Notes: generated by a model not told the origin, from the letters alone. DNA of 64,000 nucleotides from Clostridia bacterium (GCA_030537495.1 JAUNMH010000001.1:194296-258295); one strand, 5' to 3'. Shown: positions 7,793 through 17,465, counted from the stretch's first letter. Program-made: numbers and translations.

Positions 7793-8464
7793 CTAAATCT
7801 TAGAAATCAAGTCCTCTGCCCTGATAATGAATTCCTTCAGGCGTCTTGCATGCCCCTCGGACAATTCCTTTGCCTTCTGCGCGTTTCTGCTGGCAATGGA
7901 TGTTGCAATTTCCCTGTGTTCAAGAGGCATGTTCTGATATCTTCCCAACTTGTCATAGTACAAATATCTAAATCTCTGGGCGCGTTCCTGAACCAGTTCG
8001 CCTAGCTTAATTAAGGTGTCATTTTCCGAGCACTTGTAGATGTAGTTGTGGAAAACTTCGTCCATGTTTAAGACCCTAATAGGGTCGTTAGCATTAACGG
8101 CATCCGCATAGTCATCCGCCAGATGCAGGAGCTCATTAATCTGATCATCAGACATTCTCTCAGCAGCAAGAGCTGCCGCGAAGCCCTCCAGATTTTCTCT
8201 GACTTCCAGAGTATCCACCATGTCCTTTACAGAAAGGCTAGACGCATAAGCACCCCTTCTTGGTTCGATAATGACCAGGCCTTCCTTCTCCAGCTTACGA
8301 ATGGCTTCTCTTATTGGAGTTCTACTAACACCCATTTCTTCAGCCAAGTCAACTTCCATCATTCTCGTTCCCGGAGCAATTTTACCCGTAAGTATTTGCT
8401 TCTTAAGTTCCTCGTATACCAATTCCCTTAAAGGCATATGGTTCTGTAAGTCAAAATTAATCAT
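7793..8464 (-). CDS. GntR/FadR-family transcriptional regulator
   Basis: 223 aa. The N-terminal winged helix-turn-helix is at about 10-75 (PLRELVYEELKKQILTGKI, then MGVSRTPIREAIRKLEKEGL). An alpha-helical FCD ligand-binding domain follows (EVRENLEGFAAALAA, HRPI-like helices, metal-type His residues in MDEVFHNYIY and LEHREI). FCD members sense small carboxylates; the ligand cannot be read here. The gene follows ispE by 55 bases on the same strand. Its targets are unknown; the carrier and peptidase genes nearby are possible. Confidence 0.9.
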   Translation of the reverse strand: MINFDLQNHMPLRELVYEELKKQILTGKIAPGTRMMEVDLAEEMGVSRTPIREAIRKLEKEGLVIIEPRRGAYASSLSVKDMVDTLEVRENLEGFAAALAAERMSDDQINELLHLADDYADAVNANDPIRVLNMDEVFHNYIYKCSENDTLIKLGELVQERAQRFRYLYYDKLGRYQNMPLEHREIATSIASRNAQKAKELSEGHARRLKEFIIRAEDLISKI

Positions 8465-8505
8465 GTTTATTTTCCTCTCTTAACTAATCATTTCCTAGAA
8501 TTAGA

Positions 8506-9450
8506 CTACCGGATACACTTGGTCCAGTAGCTCTCGTACCCTCTTTCTCTCAGCAAATTGCTGTATTTAATAGCATCATCCATGCGGTCATATATGGCAA
8601 AAACAGTAGGCCCGCTTCCGCTCATTAGAACAACCCTCGGACTTCCCATCTTCTGCATCTTTTTCTTCAAGGCTAAAACCTTAGGATATGCATTCAAAGT
8701 ATATTCCTCAAGAACATTTATACATTCCTCATAAACAGCCTCTATTTTGCCATCCTGAATGGCAGAAACCATTCTGTCGGTGTCCGGATGTTCCCTAATC
8801 ACGCATTCGTCGATGCCCTGATAAACCTCTTTAGTCGACACTCCCAGTCTCGGTTTTGCAATAACAACAGCCCTGCGAATACCCTTCAGCGGCACAAGAT
8901 CAGTGCCCGTACCCTCTGCACGCGCACAAGCCGCCGCCAATTTATTCTTACGCACTGCCTTGGGCAAATTAGGGTTACATTTCGCCTGCCCCATTACGCA
9001 AAACGGCACGTCGGAGCCCAGTTCCGCCCCCAGCGAACAAAGCTCACTAAGTCCAAGCCTAAGTCTCCATATCACGTTAAGTCCATGTAATACAGCGGCT
9101 CCGTTTCCACTTCCGCCGGCCATACCCGCGGCTACAGGAATTCGCTTAAAAATGTCTATGTAAACAGTTCCCCCGAGGAGCCTTGATCCATATTTGTCAA
9201 TAATAAGCTGCGCCGCCTTATATGCAATATTTCTATCATCAGCAGGTAGGAAAGGCTTTCCTGGATTAAGGACAATGTCGATATCGCCCTTTCCTCTGGA
9301 GCTATCCTCTTCATATTTAACAGTAACATCATCATGAAATGACAATTGTTGCATCACCATATCCACCTGATGCATTCCGTTGCCCAAAACCCCCACTACA
9401 TCGAGAGATAAATTGATTTTTGCATAAGACGCCAGTTTAATTTCTTTCAT
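8506..9450 (-). CDS. ispE: 4-diphosphocytidyl-2-C-methyl-D-erythritol kinase
   Basis: 314 aa GHMP kinase of the non-mevalonate isoprenoid pathway, phosphorylating CDP-methylerythritol with ATP. The N-terminal ASYAKINLSLDV, the phosphate loop AAGMAGGSGNGAAVL near 110-125 and the C-terminal MSGSGPTVFAIY are diagnostic. Length is slightly above the usual 280-300. A hairpin at 9504-9529 separates it from the gene upstream, so it probably has its own promoter and shares a transcript with gntR. Confidence 0.95.
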   Translation of the reverse strand: MKEIKLASYAKINLSLDVVGVLGNGMHQVDMVMQQLSFHDDVTVKYEEDSSRGKGDIDIVLNPGKPFLPADDRNIAYKAAQLIIDKYGSRLLGGTVYIDIFKRIPVAAGMAGGSGNGAAVLHGLNVIWRLRLGLSELCSLGAELGSDVPFCVMGQAKCNPNLPKAVRKNKLAAACARAEGTGTDLVPLKGIRRAVVIAKPRLGVSTKEVYQGIDECVIREHPDTDRMVSAIQDGKIEAVYEECINVLEEYTLNAYPKVLALKKKMQKMGSPRVVLMSGSGPTVFAIYDRMDDAIKYSNLLRERGYESYWTKCIR

Positions 9451-9503
9451 AAGTCTATTCCTTGAGCCTTCTTAGTCTAACACTTGCATTTGCTGTATAC
9501 AAG

Positions 9504-9529
9504 AAATGAGCGGATCATACCGCTCATTT
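9504..9529 (-). terminator. Terminator after the Ig-like protein gene
   Basis: Perfect 10-bp inverted repeat AAATGAGCGG / CCGCTCATTT with a 6-base loop, followed on the minus strand by CTTGTATA. It lies 8 bases past the stop of the gene at 9537. Confidence 0.65.
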
Positions 9530-9536
9530 CAACATA

Positions 9537-10400
9537 TTATTTCTTTTTCTTCTTATTTGCCGCTCTTCTTCTAGCCAGTCTTTCTTCTTCAGCTATTCTA
9601 GCCTCAGCCTCTGCCTTTCTTCCTGTGATGTATGAGCTTCCACCATCAGCAATTGGTCTAGGTCTCTTTACCTTATAGTTGCCATTGTCTGGTTCTTCAT
9701 CTTCGATTTCTTCATCTTCCTTCTTGCGCTTTTCGTGAGCAGCCTTTCTAGCTTCCTTAGCCTTCTTTTTCTCGACTTCCTTTTCGTGCTCAGCGATAAT
9801 TTCCTCAACAGGTTTGCCAGTCTTCTTAGCTTCCTTGTATGGGTTAAACGGAGCTTCCTTTTCCTTCTCATCACCCATCATCTTAGCCGCCTGCTTCTTA
9901 GCCTGAAGTGTTGAGAATGCGAAGATTCCAACGAACATCAAAACCATCATAAGCATATAAACTTTTGTACCCTTTGCCTGGTCCATAGTAGTGAAGCTAA
10001 TCTTCTTTTCCTTGTCCAGAGTATCTCCGTTCTTGTCCTGGAACGCCGGGTCAATTGTAAGAGTATATTCAGTATTATCTGTAATATTCAGCTTCTTGGT
10101 TGTATCAGCAAGTACCATTACCTTCTTTAAGTCATCAGGATCGAAGAATACCTTAATTGGAACCTTCTTACCATTTTCATCAGTAATCTTAAAGCATTCG
10201 CTGTTTGCCTTCTTAATATCCTTAGTTCCAACTTCTTCGTTGAAAGTAAGCTTAACACAAAGGTTTTCTTTTGTAGTGTTCTTCTGTCCATCTACAGGAT
10301 ATGAATCCTCAATTTTCAGTGTCTGTGCAGCAAAACAAGTATTTGCTGTCATAGTTACAATTAGCGCTACAAGGCAAATAATTGAACCAAGTCTCTTCAT
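9537..10400 (-). CDS. Membrane-anchored Ig-like domain protein with Lys-rich tail
   Basis: 287 aa. Signal peptide about 1-25 (ends NTCFAA). An SbsA/CopC-type Ig-like domain spans about 27-145 (SYPVDGQKNTTKENLCVKL, TDNTEYTLTIDPAF). One transmembrane helix is near 150-168 (MLMMVLMFVGIFAFS). A highly charged Lys/Glu/Arg cytoplasmic tail of about 115 residues ends in KKKKK. The domain lies outside and the tail inside the cell. It is 16 bases after tadA and thus co-transcribed. The basic, low-complexity tail could bind nucleic acid or ribosomes, which is speculation. Function unknown. Confidence 0.8.
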   Translation of the reverse strand: MKRLGSIICLVALIVTMTANTCFAAQTLKIEDSYPVDGQKNTTKENLCVKLTFNEEVGTKDIKKANSECFKITDENGKKVPIKVFFDPDDLKKVMVLADTTKKLNITDNTEYTLTIDPAFQDKNGDTLDKEKKISFTTMDQAKGTKVYMLMMVLMFVGIFAFSTLQAKKQAAKMMGDEKEKEAPFNPYKEAKKTGKPVEEIIAEHEKEVEKKKAKEARKAAHEKRKKEDEEIEDEEPDNGNYKVKRPRPIADGGSSYITGRKAEAEARIAEEERLARRRAANKKKKK

Positions 10401-10416
10401 TCTGTTGTTCCTCCGA

Positions 10417-10872
10417 TTATCTTTTGTTTCTTTTTCTCAGTTGTCTGAAGAATTCTTTCATTATATTACTACATTCATCTTCAAGAATTCCCCGTTCCAC
10501 GTGTATTCTGTGGTTAAGCCTGTCTTCCTCTGCAATATTGAACACAGAACCACAGGCACCTGCCTTAGGATCCATAGCTCCAATATACAGATTCTCTATT
10601 CTTGACCAGACCATCGCTCCGGCGCACATGCTGCAAGGTTCAACCGTAACGTACATGCTACATCCCGGCAGTCTCCACCCGCCTAGAACCTCCGCAGCCT
10701 GCCTAATTGCAATCATTTCAGCGTGCGCTGTAGGGTCCTTGGCCGTCTCCGTCAGGTTGTGTCCCCTGGCAATGACCTGTCCATCTTTCACAATTACCGC
10801 TCCGATGGGCACCTCTCCGAGTTCAAAGGCTTTCCTTGCCTCGATCAAAGCTTCCTTCATAAACTTATCCAT
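10417..10872 (-). CDS. tadA: tRNA-specific adenosine deaminase
   Basis: 151 aa cytidine-deaminase fold enzyme that makes inosine at the wobble position of tRNA. The zinc and catalytic motifs are complete: HAEMIAIRQA near 57-66 and PCSMCAGAMVWSRI near 87-100. Length matches the family. It starts with ATG at 10872 and is followed 16 bases later by the Ig-like protein gene. Confidence 0.95.
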   Translation of the reverse strand: MDKFMKEALIEARKAFELGEVPIGAVIVKDGQVIARGHNLTETAKDPTAHAEMIAIRQAAEVLGGWRLPGCSMYVTVEPCSMCAGAMVWSRIENLYIGAMDPKAGACGSVFNIAEEDRLNHRIHVERGILEDECSNIMKEFFRQLRKRNKR

Positions 10873-10957
10873 ATATCAAAAGATTTTAACACAGAATCCC
10901 TTAGAATTCAATATTTTTTTAATTATATCTACTATCATATCTATCCCCCGCTTCATA

Positions 10958-10991
10958 AAAGGAGCCACCGCAATAAAGCGACAGCTCCTTT
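10958..10991 (-). terminator. Terminator of the YfcC carrier gene
   Basis: Inverted repeat AAAGGAGC / GCTCCTTT with an 18-base internal loop, followed on the minus strand by TTATG, about 45 bases past the carrier stop codon. Confidence 0.65.
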
Positions 10992-11035
10992 GAAAATCAC
11001 ATATTAATCTCTAATGCAAACTAAATCTACATTTT

Positions 11036-12442
11036 CTATGCTCCGAATCCAGTTAACGTTGCAATTACAATCAGTACTGCCTGTACACCAACGATGGCGA
11101 AGAATACTGGGAAAATGAACTTCCACCATTTTTCAAGCTTAACGCAAGCAAGACCAGACATAACTGCTGCAAAAGCTGTAGGCCATACGATGTTGGATAA
11201 ACCATCACCAAACTGGTAAGCAAGAACTGCTGTATCACGAGTTACTCCAAGAAGGTCAGCCATAGGTGCCATAATTGGCATGGAAACTGCTGCCTGTCCT
11301 GAACCTGATGGAATAAAGAAGTTAAGCAATGTCTGCATGATCAGCATTGCGATTCCGCATAGCCATGCTGGCAAGTGAGAAAGTGGTAATGCTAAACCAT
11401 ATACGATAGTATCACAGATATTACCCTCATTCAGAACCATCAGTACTGCACGAGCGATACAGATCATCATTGAAGCCATTGCTGCTTCCTGGAAGCCTGT
11501 TGCAAACTGTTCACCAATTTTGCTAGGACCTTCTCTCATAATGATGGCTGCTACGATACCCATAATCATAAATACTGCTGCTAGTTCTGTGAAGTACCAA
11601 CCCTTAGTCTTAACTCCCCATACAACAACGATGATTGCAACTAATAAATCAATAAGGACAAGAACCTGCTTAGGACCAAATTCTCTGTTTTCTACACTTG
11701 TGTCATCTGACAGAATTGCGCTGAAGTCGTCTCCGTAAACCAGTGACTTTGTTGGGTCCTTCTTAACCTTAAGAGCATAACGGATTACAAAGAATGATGC
11801 TACAATCAGCATAACAATGTGACAGATAATACGATATCCTACACCTGACATATAAGGAACTTCAGCAATTCCCTGTGCTACACCAACTGTAAATGGGTTC
11901 AAAGTTGCTCCTGAGAATCCCATACCAGCACCAAGTGCTACTACTGCAAGTCCTACAATAGCATCATAGCCTAGGCCGATGAAGATAGCTGCGAAGATAG
12001 GAATAAATGCAAGCCATTCTTCGAACATACCAACTGTGGATGAACCTAGTCCGAATAATGCCATGAAAATAGGAATAACGATTACTGAGCTGTTGCCCTT
12101 GAAAATCTTCATCAAGAATACTACTAGGCCATCGAAAGCTCCGCTCTTAGTGATAAAGGATACTGATGCAAATGCGAAGAATACAAACATTGCGATTCCC
12201 GCTGCGTCGCCCGCACCCTCGTAGATACACTGGAACATCTTGAAGAAGCCAACAGGCGTTGCCTCCACTTCATGCCATGTTCCGGCAACTGCTACCATAT
12301 TACCCGCTTCATTTTCTACGCGGTCAAAGTTGCCTGCTGGAATAATCCAGGTTAGAATAGTACATAATACAATAATTCCAAATAGAATTGCATAAATGTG
12401 AGGAAGATTAAACTTTTTCTTCTCTAGTGGACTGTTACTCAT
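11036..12442 (-). CDS. YfcC family carrier (C4-dicarboxylate/arginine-type)
   Basis: 468 aa, about 12 membrane helices. The family hallmarks are the N-terminal PHIYAILFGIIVLCTILTWIIPAG, the central FNPFTVGVAQGIAE-type loop (here LNPFTVGVAQGI) and the late NFFIPSGSGQAAVSMPIMAP. Start ATG at 12442 is preferred, with AAAGGAG just upstream; a longer frame adds only ten residues. Members exchange dicarboxylates or basic amino acids; the substrate is not determinable. It is divergent from an M20 peptidase gene, so together they may import and cleave an N-acyl or peptide substrate. Confidence 0.88.
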   Translation of the reverse strand: MSNSPLEKKKFNLPHIYAILFGIIVLCTILTWIIPAGNFDRVENEAGNMVAVAGTWHEVEATPVGFFKMFQCIYEGAGDAAGIAMFVFFAFASVSFITKSGAFDGLVVFLMKIFKGNSSVIVIPIFMALFGLGSSTVGMFEEWLAFIPIFAAIFIGLGYDAIVGLAVVALGAGMGFSGATLNPFTVGVAQGIAEVPYMSGVGYRIICHIVMLIVASFFVIRYALKVKKDPTKSLVYGDDFSAILSDDTSVENREFGPKQVLVLIDLLVAIIVVVWGVKTKGWYFTELAAVFMIMGIVAAIIMREGPSKIGEQFATGFQEAAMASMMICIARAVLMVLNEGNICDTIVYGLALPLSHLPAWLCGIAMLIMQTLLNFFIPSGSGQAAVSMPIMAPMADLLGVTRDTAVLAYQFGDGLSNIVWPTAFAAVMSGLACVKLEKWWKFIFPVFFAIVGVQAVLIVIATLTGFGA

Positions 12443-12491
12443 AATAATTCTCCTTTCGTAATTTTTTCTCATCTACTGAATAACAAAATCA

Positions 12492-12520
12492 AGTATACAT
12501 CATCACTTTAAATTTGTAAA
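12492..12520 (-). promoter_or_regulatory. Promoter of the YfcC gene
   Basis: Minus-strand TTTACA (12515-12520), 17-bp spacer, TATACT (12492-12497). Only 9 bp separate it from the divergent plus-strand promoter. Confidence 0.7.
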
Positions 12521-12529
12521 GTATTTTAT

Positions 12530-12558
12530 TTGACACAACAATATTTTAATGTTAAAAT
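12530..12558 (+). promoter_or_regulatory. Promoter of the M20 peptidase gene
   Basis: TTGACA (12530-12535), 17-bp spacer, TAAAAT (12553-12558), about 62 bp before the start codon and back-to-back with the YfcC promoter. Confidence 0.7.
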
Positions 12559-12619
12559 TGTTATGCGAAAACAAAATTTCACTACGAAAAGTTTTTTTAC
12601 AAATAGGAGACCAATAAAT

Positions 12620-13699
12620 ATGCAAAAGTATAATTCAAAGGATATTTTGCGAGACCTAGTGGCTATTAATACTATAGCTGACAAAGACAATAAAGCTATT
12701 ATGGATTACATGGAAATACTCCTCAAAGGCTTGAATTTTAGCGTAAAAAGGCTATTAAATAAGGATACCGACAGGGAGATTCTAATTGGCGAATATGGAA
12801 AGGATCCAGCTATTGGCTTTATGGGGCACACAGACACTGTGGACATTACAGAAGAATGGGCTACTGATCCATTCTTACTTACAGAAAAAGACGGAATTCT
12901 TTATGGATTGGGTGCTTGTGATATGAAAGGAGGAATTGCTGCAGCACTTTCAGCTATAGCCTCCACAGACTTGAAATCACTTAATCGAGGCATTAAAGTA
13001 GTTTGGACATATGACGAAGAAATCCTCTTCAATGGCATTAAAGACTTCATGAAATCCGGTGAATCATTTGCTGACCATATGATAGTCTGCGAACCTACCG
13101 ATATGATTCCTATGATCGGTTCTAAAGGTTTGCTTGAATATATATACACATTCAATGGAACAACCACACATTCAAGCACCCCTATTGAGGGAAGAAATTC
13201 GAATAAAAATGCAGTACGTTTCCTAAACAAGATGTTGGATTTTGAAGATAAGTTGAAAGAAAACACTACAGATATGTTTTCTATTCCTTATACAACTATG
13301 AATCTAGGAATTGTAAATGGAGGTACTGCCATGAACAAAGTTCCTGATCATACAACTGTGTATATGGACTTTAGAATCTGCAACAGCGAAAAAGAATATC
13401 CCCTTATTCGTCAGGCTGTAGATGATTCCCTTGCGCCTTTTGATGCCAGCTATGAAATTATCAACGACATACCTTCATTTGATAAGCCAAGTAAATATGT
13501 TTCATTATATGAAGAGAAGACAGGACGAGAGGGTGTCTCTTTCCCTGGTATTACAGAAGGTTCGTTCTTCGAGGGAGATAAGATTATTATCGGCCCTGGC
13601 CCAATGACTGCTCACGAGGTTAACGAACATATTACAGTAGAATCTCTGAACCAAATTACTACCTTATATAAGGACATGATTGATGAGCTTTGTCGATGA
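12620..13699 (+). CDS. M20 family metallopeptidase/deacylase (ArgE/DapE-type)
   Basis: 359 aa starting MQKYNSKDILRDLV, with AGGAGA upstream. Metal-binding motifs: GFMGHTDTVD near 65-74 (His, then Asp), LGACDMKGGIAA near 96-107 with the bridging Asp, WTYDEEILF with the catalytic Glu pair, and the final PGPMTAHEVNEH with the last His. An insertion domain with THSSTPIEGRNS provides dimer contacts. It is likely a soluble dipeptidase or N-acyl amino acid deacylase. The divergent YfcC carrier suggests a joint uptake-hydrolysis role. The exact substrate is unknown. Confidence 0.85.
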   Translation: MQKYNSKDILRDLVAINTIADKDNKAIMDYMEILLKGLNFSVKRLLNKDTDREILIGEYGKDPAIGFMGHTDTVDITEEWATDPFLLTEKDGILYGLGACDMKGGIAAALSAIASTDLKSLNRGIKVVWTYDEEILFNGIKDFMKSGESFADHMIVCEPTDMIPMIGSKGLLEYIYTFNGTTTHSSTPIEGRNSNKNAVRFLNKMLDFEDKLKENTTDMFSIPYTTMNLGIVNGGTAMNKVPDHTTVYMDFRICNSEKEYPLIRQAVDDSLAPFDASYEIINDIPSFDKPSKYVSLYEEKTGREGVSFPGITEGSFFEGDKIIIGPGPMTAHEVNEHITVESLNQITTLYKDMIDELCR

Positions 13700-13738
13700 T
13701 GTGCAAATGAAATAACAGAGCAAAAACAAAAATAAATC

Positions 13739-13767
13739 TTGCATTTTATCTCTGGCTATGATAGCAT
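13739..13767 (+). promoter_or_regulatory. Promoter of the pyrimidine operon
   Basis: TTGCAT (13739-13744), 17-bp spacer, TAGCAT (13762-13767), about 50 bp before pyrC. No PyrR-type attenuator hairpin or terminator is visible in the short leader. Confidence 0.5.
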
Positions 13768-13818
13768 TAGTAAGGTTAAAGTAAAATACAATTTGATAAG
13801 AGATAAGGAGCCAAAATA

Positions 13819-15105
13819 ATGACAACTTTACTACGAAACGCCACAGTTTATATATCTGATTCTTTCCAGAAAAAAGACGTATTAATTCATGGCGGAAAAG
13901 TTTTTGTTGACTCCGTTAATGCTGACAGCATCAGTGACGTTTTTGTTATTGATTGCACGAACAAAATAATTATTCCGGGTTTTACAGATGTACACGTACA
14001 TTTGCGCGAGCCCGGTTTTTTTTATAAGGAAACCATAGCCACAGGCACAAAAGCTGCGGCAAAAGGCGGTTACACTTGCATCTGCCCTATGCCAAATCTT
14101 AAACCGGCGCCTTCAACTTTGGAAAACCTGAAGGTTCAGCTTGATATTATCGAAAAGGATGCTGTGGTTAAGACAATTCCTTATGGAACCATCACAATGA
14201 AGCAGGATGGACGCAGTCAGCTTTCGGATATGGAAGATATGGCGCCATACGTATGCGCCTTTTCCGATGACGGAAAGGGAGTTCAGACAGGTGACCTAAT
14301 GAAAGAAGCAATGCTTAAGGCAAAATCCCTTAACAAGCTTATAGTTGCGCACTGTGAAGATGAGTCACTTCTTCACGGCGGATATATTCACGACGGCGAG
14401 TATGCTAAAACTCACGGCCACAGAGGAATCTGCTCCGAAAGTGAGTGGAAACAGGTAGAAAGAGACATTGCTCTTGCAGCTGAAACAGGCTGCAGCTACC
14501 ATGTATGCCACATTTCAACTAAGGAGACAGTAGACCTAATCAGAAAAGCTAAAGCTGAAGGAATTGACGTTACCTGCGAAACGGGTCCACACTATCTAGT
14601 GCTTACAGATATGGATCTTCAGGAAGACGGAAAATTTAAGATGAACCCGCCGCTGAGAAGCAAGGCGGATATGGAAGCTTTGATAGAAGGTGTATGCGAC
14701 GGTACAATAGATATGATTGCCACAGACCATGCGCCGCACAGCGCTGAGGAAAAGTCCAGAGGCCTTGAAAAGAGTGCTTTTGGAATTGTGGGACTGGAGA
14801 CTTCCTTCCCTATTTTGTACACTCACCTGGTAAAGAAAGGTGTGCTTTCCCTTGAAAAATTGGTTGAAATCATGTCAGTGAGCCCACGCAAGCGTTTTGG
14901 TTTTGAAGGAGGGATCATTGCAGATGGAGAACCAGCTGACCTGACTGTAATCGACCCGGAAAAAGAATGGACAATCAAGCCAGAAGAGTTTGCAAGCATG
15001 GGCAAGGCGACACCTTTCGAAGGATGGAAAGTTAGCGGAAAAGTTTTGATGACATTTGTGGACGGAGAAAAAGTTTATGAAGAGACAGATACTGAAACTA
15101 GATAA
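13819..15105 (+). CDS. pyrC: Dihydroorotase
   Basis: 428 aa amidohydrolase, third step of UMP synthesis (carbamoyl-aspartate to dihydroorotate). Zinc ligands are visible in DVHVHLREPGF near 57-67, the His residues in VAHCEDESLL and YHVCHIS, and the catalytic Asp in IDMIATDHAPHS. This is the long class I form. It is the first gene of the pyr operon, and its 3' end overlaps pyrK by 29 bases. Start ATG has AAGGAG about 9 bases upstream. Confidence 0.95.
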   Translation: MTTLLRNATVYISDSFQKKDVLIHGGKVFVDSVNADSISDVFVIDCTNKIIIPGFTDVHVHLREPGFFYKETIATGTKAAAKGGYTCICPMPNLKPAPSTLENLKVQLDIIEKDAVVKTIPYGTITMKQDGRSQLSDMEDMAPYVCAFSDDGKGVQTGDLMKEAMLKAKSLNKLIVAHCEDESLLHGGYIHDGEYAKTHGHRGICSESEWKQVERDIALAAETGCSYHVCHISTKETVDLIRKAKAEGIDVTCETGPHYLVLTDMDLQEDGKFKMNPPLRSKADMEALIEGVCDGTIDMIATDHAPHSAEEKSRGLEKSAFGIVGLETSFPILYTHLVKKGVLSLEKLVEIMSVSPRKRFGFEGGIIADGEPADLTVIDPEKEWTIKPEEFASMGKATPFEGWKVSGKVLMTFVDGEKVYEETDTETR

Positions 15106-15805
15106 GATAGAAGAACTTCAGAGCGGCATTTTCAGAATGACTCTTGAAGGTGACTGCAGCGAAATTAATGCACCAGGACAGTTTGTGAACATTAAGGTTG
15201 ATGGTTTTTATCTGAGAAGACCAATTTCTATTTTCGACTGGGACAAGGAGCATGTAACTCTTGTTTTCAAGGTTGTAGGTGAAGGAACTAAGGTAATGGC
15301 TGAGGCTCAGAAAGGCGACTGCTTCGATGTGCTACTGCCACTAGGAAATGGCTTCTGCCCAGAAAAAGGCGGCGAAAAGCCTCTGCTAGTTGGTGGAGGA
15401 ATCGGAGTTCCACCGCTATATGGCCTTGCTAAGGAACTAGTTGCCAAGGGAGTTACTCCTCAGGTGGTAATCGGCTTCAACAGCGAGAAGGAAGTAATTC
15501 TTGCTGATGACTTCAAGACGCTGGGAATTGAACCTGTAATCACTACAGTTGACGGAAGCGTTGGCGTTAAGGGTTTTGTTACTGACGCTATGAAAACAAT
15601 GGACTACGACTATGTATACACTTGCGGACCTGAACCGATGCTGAAGGCAGTCTATGACGCTGCGCCTGACGGACAGTTCAGCTTCGAGGCAAGAATGGCC
15701 TGCGGCTTCGGTGCTTGCATGGGCTGTTCATGCGAAACAAAGTACGGATATAAGAGAATCTGCGAAGACGGACCGATTCTGTATAAGGAGGAAATCAAAT
15801 GGTAG
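15077..15805 (+). CDS. pyrK: Dihydroorotate dehydrogenase B electron-transfer subunit
   Basis: 242 aa FAD and [2Fe-2S] subunit that passes electrons from dihydroorotate dehydrogenase to NAD. The flavin motif is YLRRPISIFDW near 45-55. The NAD-binding VGGGIGVPPLYGLA and the C-terminal Cys cluster CGFGACMGCSC with a later Cys (RICEDGP) are all present. Start ATG at 15077 with GGAG upstream lies inside the end of pyrC; a start at 15056 is possible but less likely. Its presence defines a class 1B system. Confidence 0.93.
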   Translation: MKRQILKLDKIEELQSGIFRMTLEGDCSEINAPGQFVNIKVDGFYLRRPISIFDWDKEHVTLVFKVVGEGTKVMAEAQKGDCFDVLLPLGNGFCPEKGGEKPLLVGGGIGVPPLYGLAKELVAKGVTPQVVIGFNSEKEVILADDFKTLGIEPVITTVDGSVGVKGFVTDAMKTMDYDYVYTCGPEPMLKAVYDAAPDGQFSFEARMACGFGACMGCSCETKYGYKRICEDGPILYKEEIKW

Positions 15806-16710
15806 ATACTAAAGTAACTTTAAGTGGTTTAACTCTGGATAACCCTGTGATTCCTGCCAGCGGAACTTTCGGATACGGCAAGGAATTTGCAGAAATCTAT
15901 GACATAAACATTTTGGGTTCCATCTCATTCAAGGGCACTACTTTAGAGCCAAGACTTGGCAACCCCCTTCCAAGAATTGCTGAATGTCCGGACGGAATGA
16001 TTAACTCCGTAGGCCTTCAGAATCCTGGACTTGAGGCGGTTTGCGAAAAAGAGCTTGTTGATATGGCAAAAATCTACAGCAAGCCAGTTGTTGCAAACAT
16101 CAGCGGTTTCTCCATTGAAGAATACGTTAAGTGTGCCGAGGCAATGGGCAAGCAGCCTCAGGTTGGCATCATTGAGGTTAACGTAAGCTGCCCTAATGTG
16201 CACAACGGCGGAATGGCTTACGGCGTAATGCCTGAAAGTGCTGCCGAGGTTACTCGCGCGGTTAAGACCGTTACATCAAAACCGGTTTACATCAAGTTAA
16301 GCCCTAATGTAACTGATATCGTTGCAATTGCTAAGGCTTGTGAGGAAGCTGGTGCAGACGGACTTAGCCTGATTAACACCCTGCTGGGAATGAGAATTGA
16401 TATAAACCGCAGACGGCCGATTATCGCCAACAAAATGGGCGGTTTCTCCGGACCTGCAATTTTCCCAGTTGCAGTTAGAATGGTTTATCAGGTCGCAAAG
16501 GCGGTTAACATTCCGGTTATCGGAATGGGCGGTGTTTCTTCTGCCCGTGACGTTATCGAAATGATGATGGCTGGTGCAACAGCAGTGCAGGTTGGCGCTG
16601 CAAACCTGGTTAACCCTTATGCTTGCAAGGAAATCATTGAAGACCTTCCTGCAGTTATGGAGGAACTGGGAATAGAAAAGTTAGAAGACATTATAGGAAT
16701 TATCGAGTAA
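15799..16710 (+). CDS. pyrD: Dihydroorotate dehydrogenase B catalytic subunit
   Basis: 303 aa TIM-barrel FMN enzyme that oxidises dihydroorotate to orotate. Motifs: [13 protein letters not shown] near the N-terminus, the active-site Cys region in [21 protein letters not shown], and the phosphate-site [16 protein letters not shown] and [10 protein letters not shown]. It overlaps pyrK by 7 bases, with AAGGAGG inside the pyrK end. It works as a heterotetramer with PyrK. Confidence 0.96.
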   Translation: MVDTKVTLSGLTLDNPVIPASGTFGYGKEFAEIYDINILGSISFKGTTLEPRLGNPLPRIAECPDGMINSVGLQNPGLEAVCEKELVDMAKIYSKPVVANISGFSIEEYVKCAEAMGKQPQVGIIEVNVSCPNVHNGGMAYGVMPESAAEVTRAVKTVTSKPVYIKLSPNVTDIVAIAKACEEAGADGLSLINTLLGMRIDINRRRPIIANKMGGFSGPAIFPVAVRMVYQVAKAVNIPVIGMGGVSSARDVIEMMMAGATAVQVGAANLVNPYACKEIIEDLPAVMEELGIEKLEDIIGIIE

Positions 16711-16735
16711 TTTTATCGAGGAAGAGGAGGACATT

Positions 16736-17434
16736 ATGGGCAAAGATGTAATTATTGCATGCGACTTCCCTACTAAGGAAGCAACTTTGGAGTTTTTAGA
16801 CAAGTTTACAGGAAAGAAGCCGTTCGTAAAAATCGGCATGGAGCTGTTTTACGGTGCAGGCCCTGAAATAGTTAAGGAAATCAAGGCTAGAGGTCACAAA
16901 ATCTTCCTAGACCTTAAGCTTCACGACATTCCTAATACAGTAAAGAGCGCTATGGCTGTTTTAGCCAAGCTTGATGTTGACATGTGCAACGTTCACGCAT
17001 CTGGCACAAAAGCTATGATGGAAGCGGCTCTTGAGGGGCTTACAAGAGAAGATGGAAGCAGACCTCTTCTTATTGCTGTTACTCAGCTGACTTCAACAAG
17101 CCAGGAAAGAATGCAGGATGAACTTCTTATTAACGAAGATCTTGACAAGGTAGTAATCAAGTACGCTCAGAACACTCGAGATGCAGGTCTGGACGGAGTT
17201 GTTTGCTCACCTCTTGAAGCAGGGAAAATCCACGAATCTTGTGGTGAAAACTTCCTGACTATTACACCGGGAGTTCGTTTTGCTGATGCAGCAAAAGATG
17301 ACCAGGTTAGAATCACAACACCTGAAGGCGCTAAGAAAATCGGTTCCGACTACATTGTTGTAGGCAGACCTATTACTCAGGCTGAAGATCCTGTAGCTGC
17401 ATATGAAAGATGCTGCAGAGAGTTTATCGGATAA
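16736..17434 (+). CDS. pyrF: Orotidine 5'-phosphate decarboxylase
   Basis: 232 aa. It catalyses the last step to UMP. The active-site Lys/Asp array is in [16 protein letters not shown] near 59-75, with CDFPTK at the N-terminus and the phosphate-binding TPGVRF and IVVGRPIT at the C-terminus. It follows pyrD by 25 bases with GAGGAGGA as ribosome site. Order in the operon is biochemically sensible. Confidence 0.96.
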   Translation: MGKDVIIACDFPTKEATLEFLDKFTGKKPFVKIGMELFYGAGPEIVKEIKARGHKIFLDLKLHDIPNTVKSAMAVLAKLDVDMCNVHASGTKAMMEAALEGLTREDGSRPLLIAVTQLTSTSQERMQDELLINEDLDKVVIKYAQNTRDAGLDGVVCSPLEAGKIHESCGENFLTITPGVRFADAAKDDQVRITTPEGAKKIGSDYIVVGRPITQAEDPVAAYERCCREFIG

Positions 17435-17465
17435 GCGACTTCTATGCGACTTTTATGCGACTCAC
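17435..17465 (+). repeat. 11-bp tandem repeat after pyrF
   Basis: Three tandem units of GCGACTTnTAT (the third truncated to GCGACTCAC) directly after the pyrF stop. No function is apparent; it is in a non-coding gap of 82 bases. Confidence 0.6.

Noticed and set aside
13700..13818. PyrR-type attenuator before pyrC
   Set aside because: No anti-antiterminator consensus and no terminator hairpin in the short leader.
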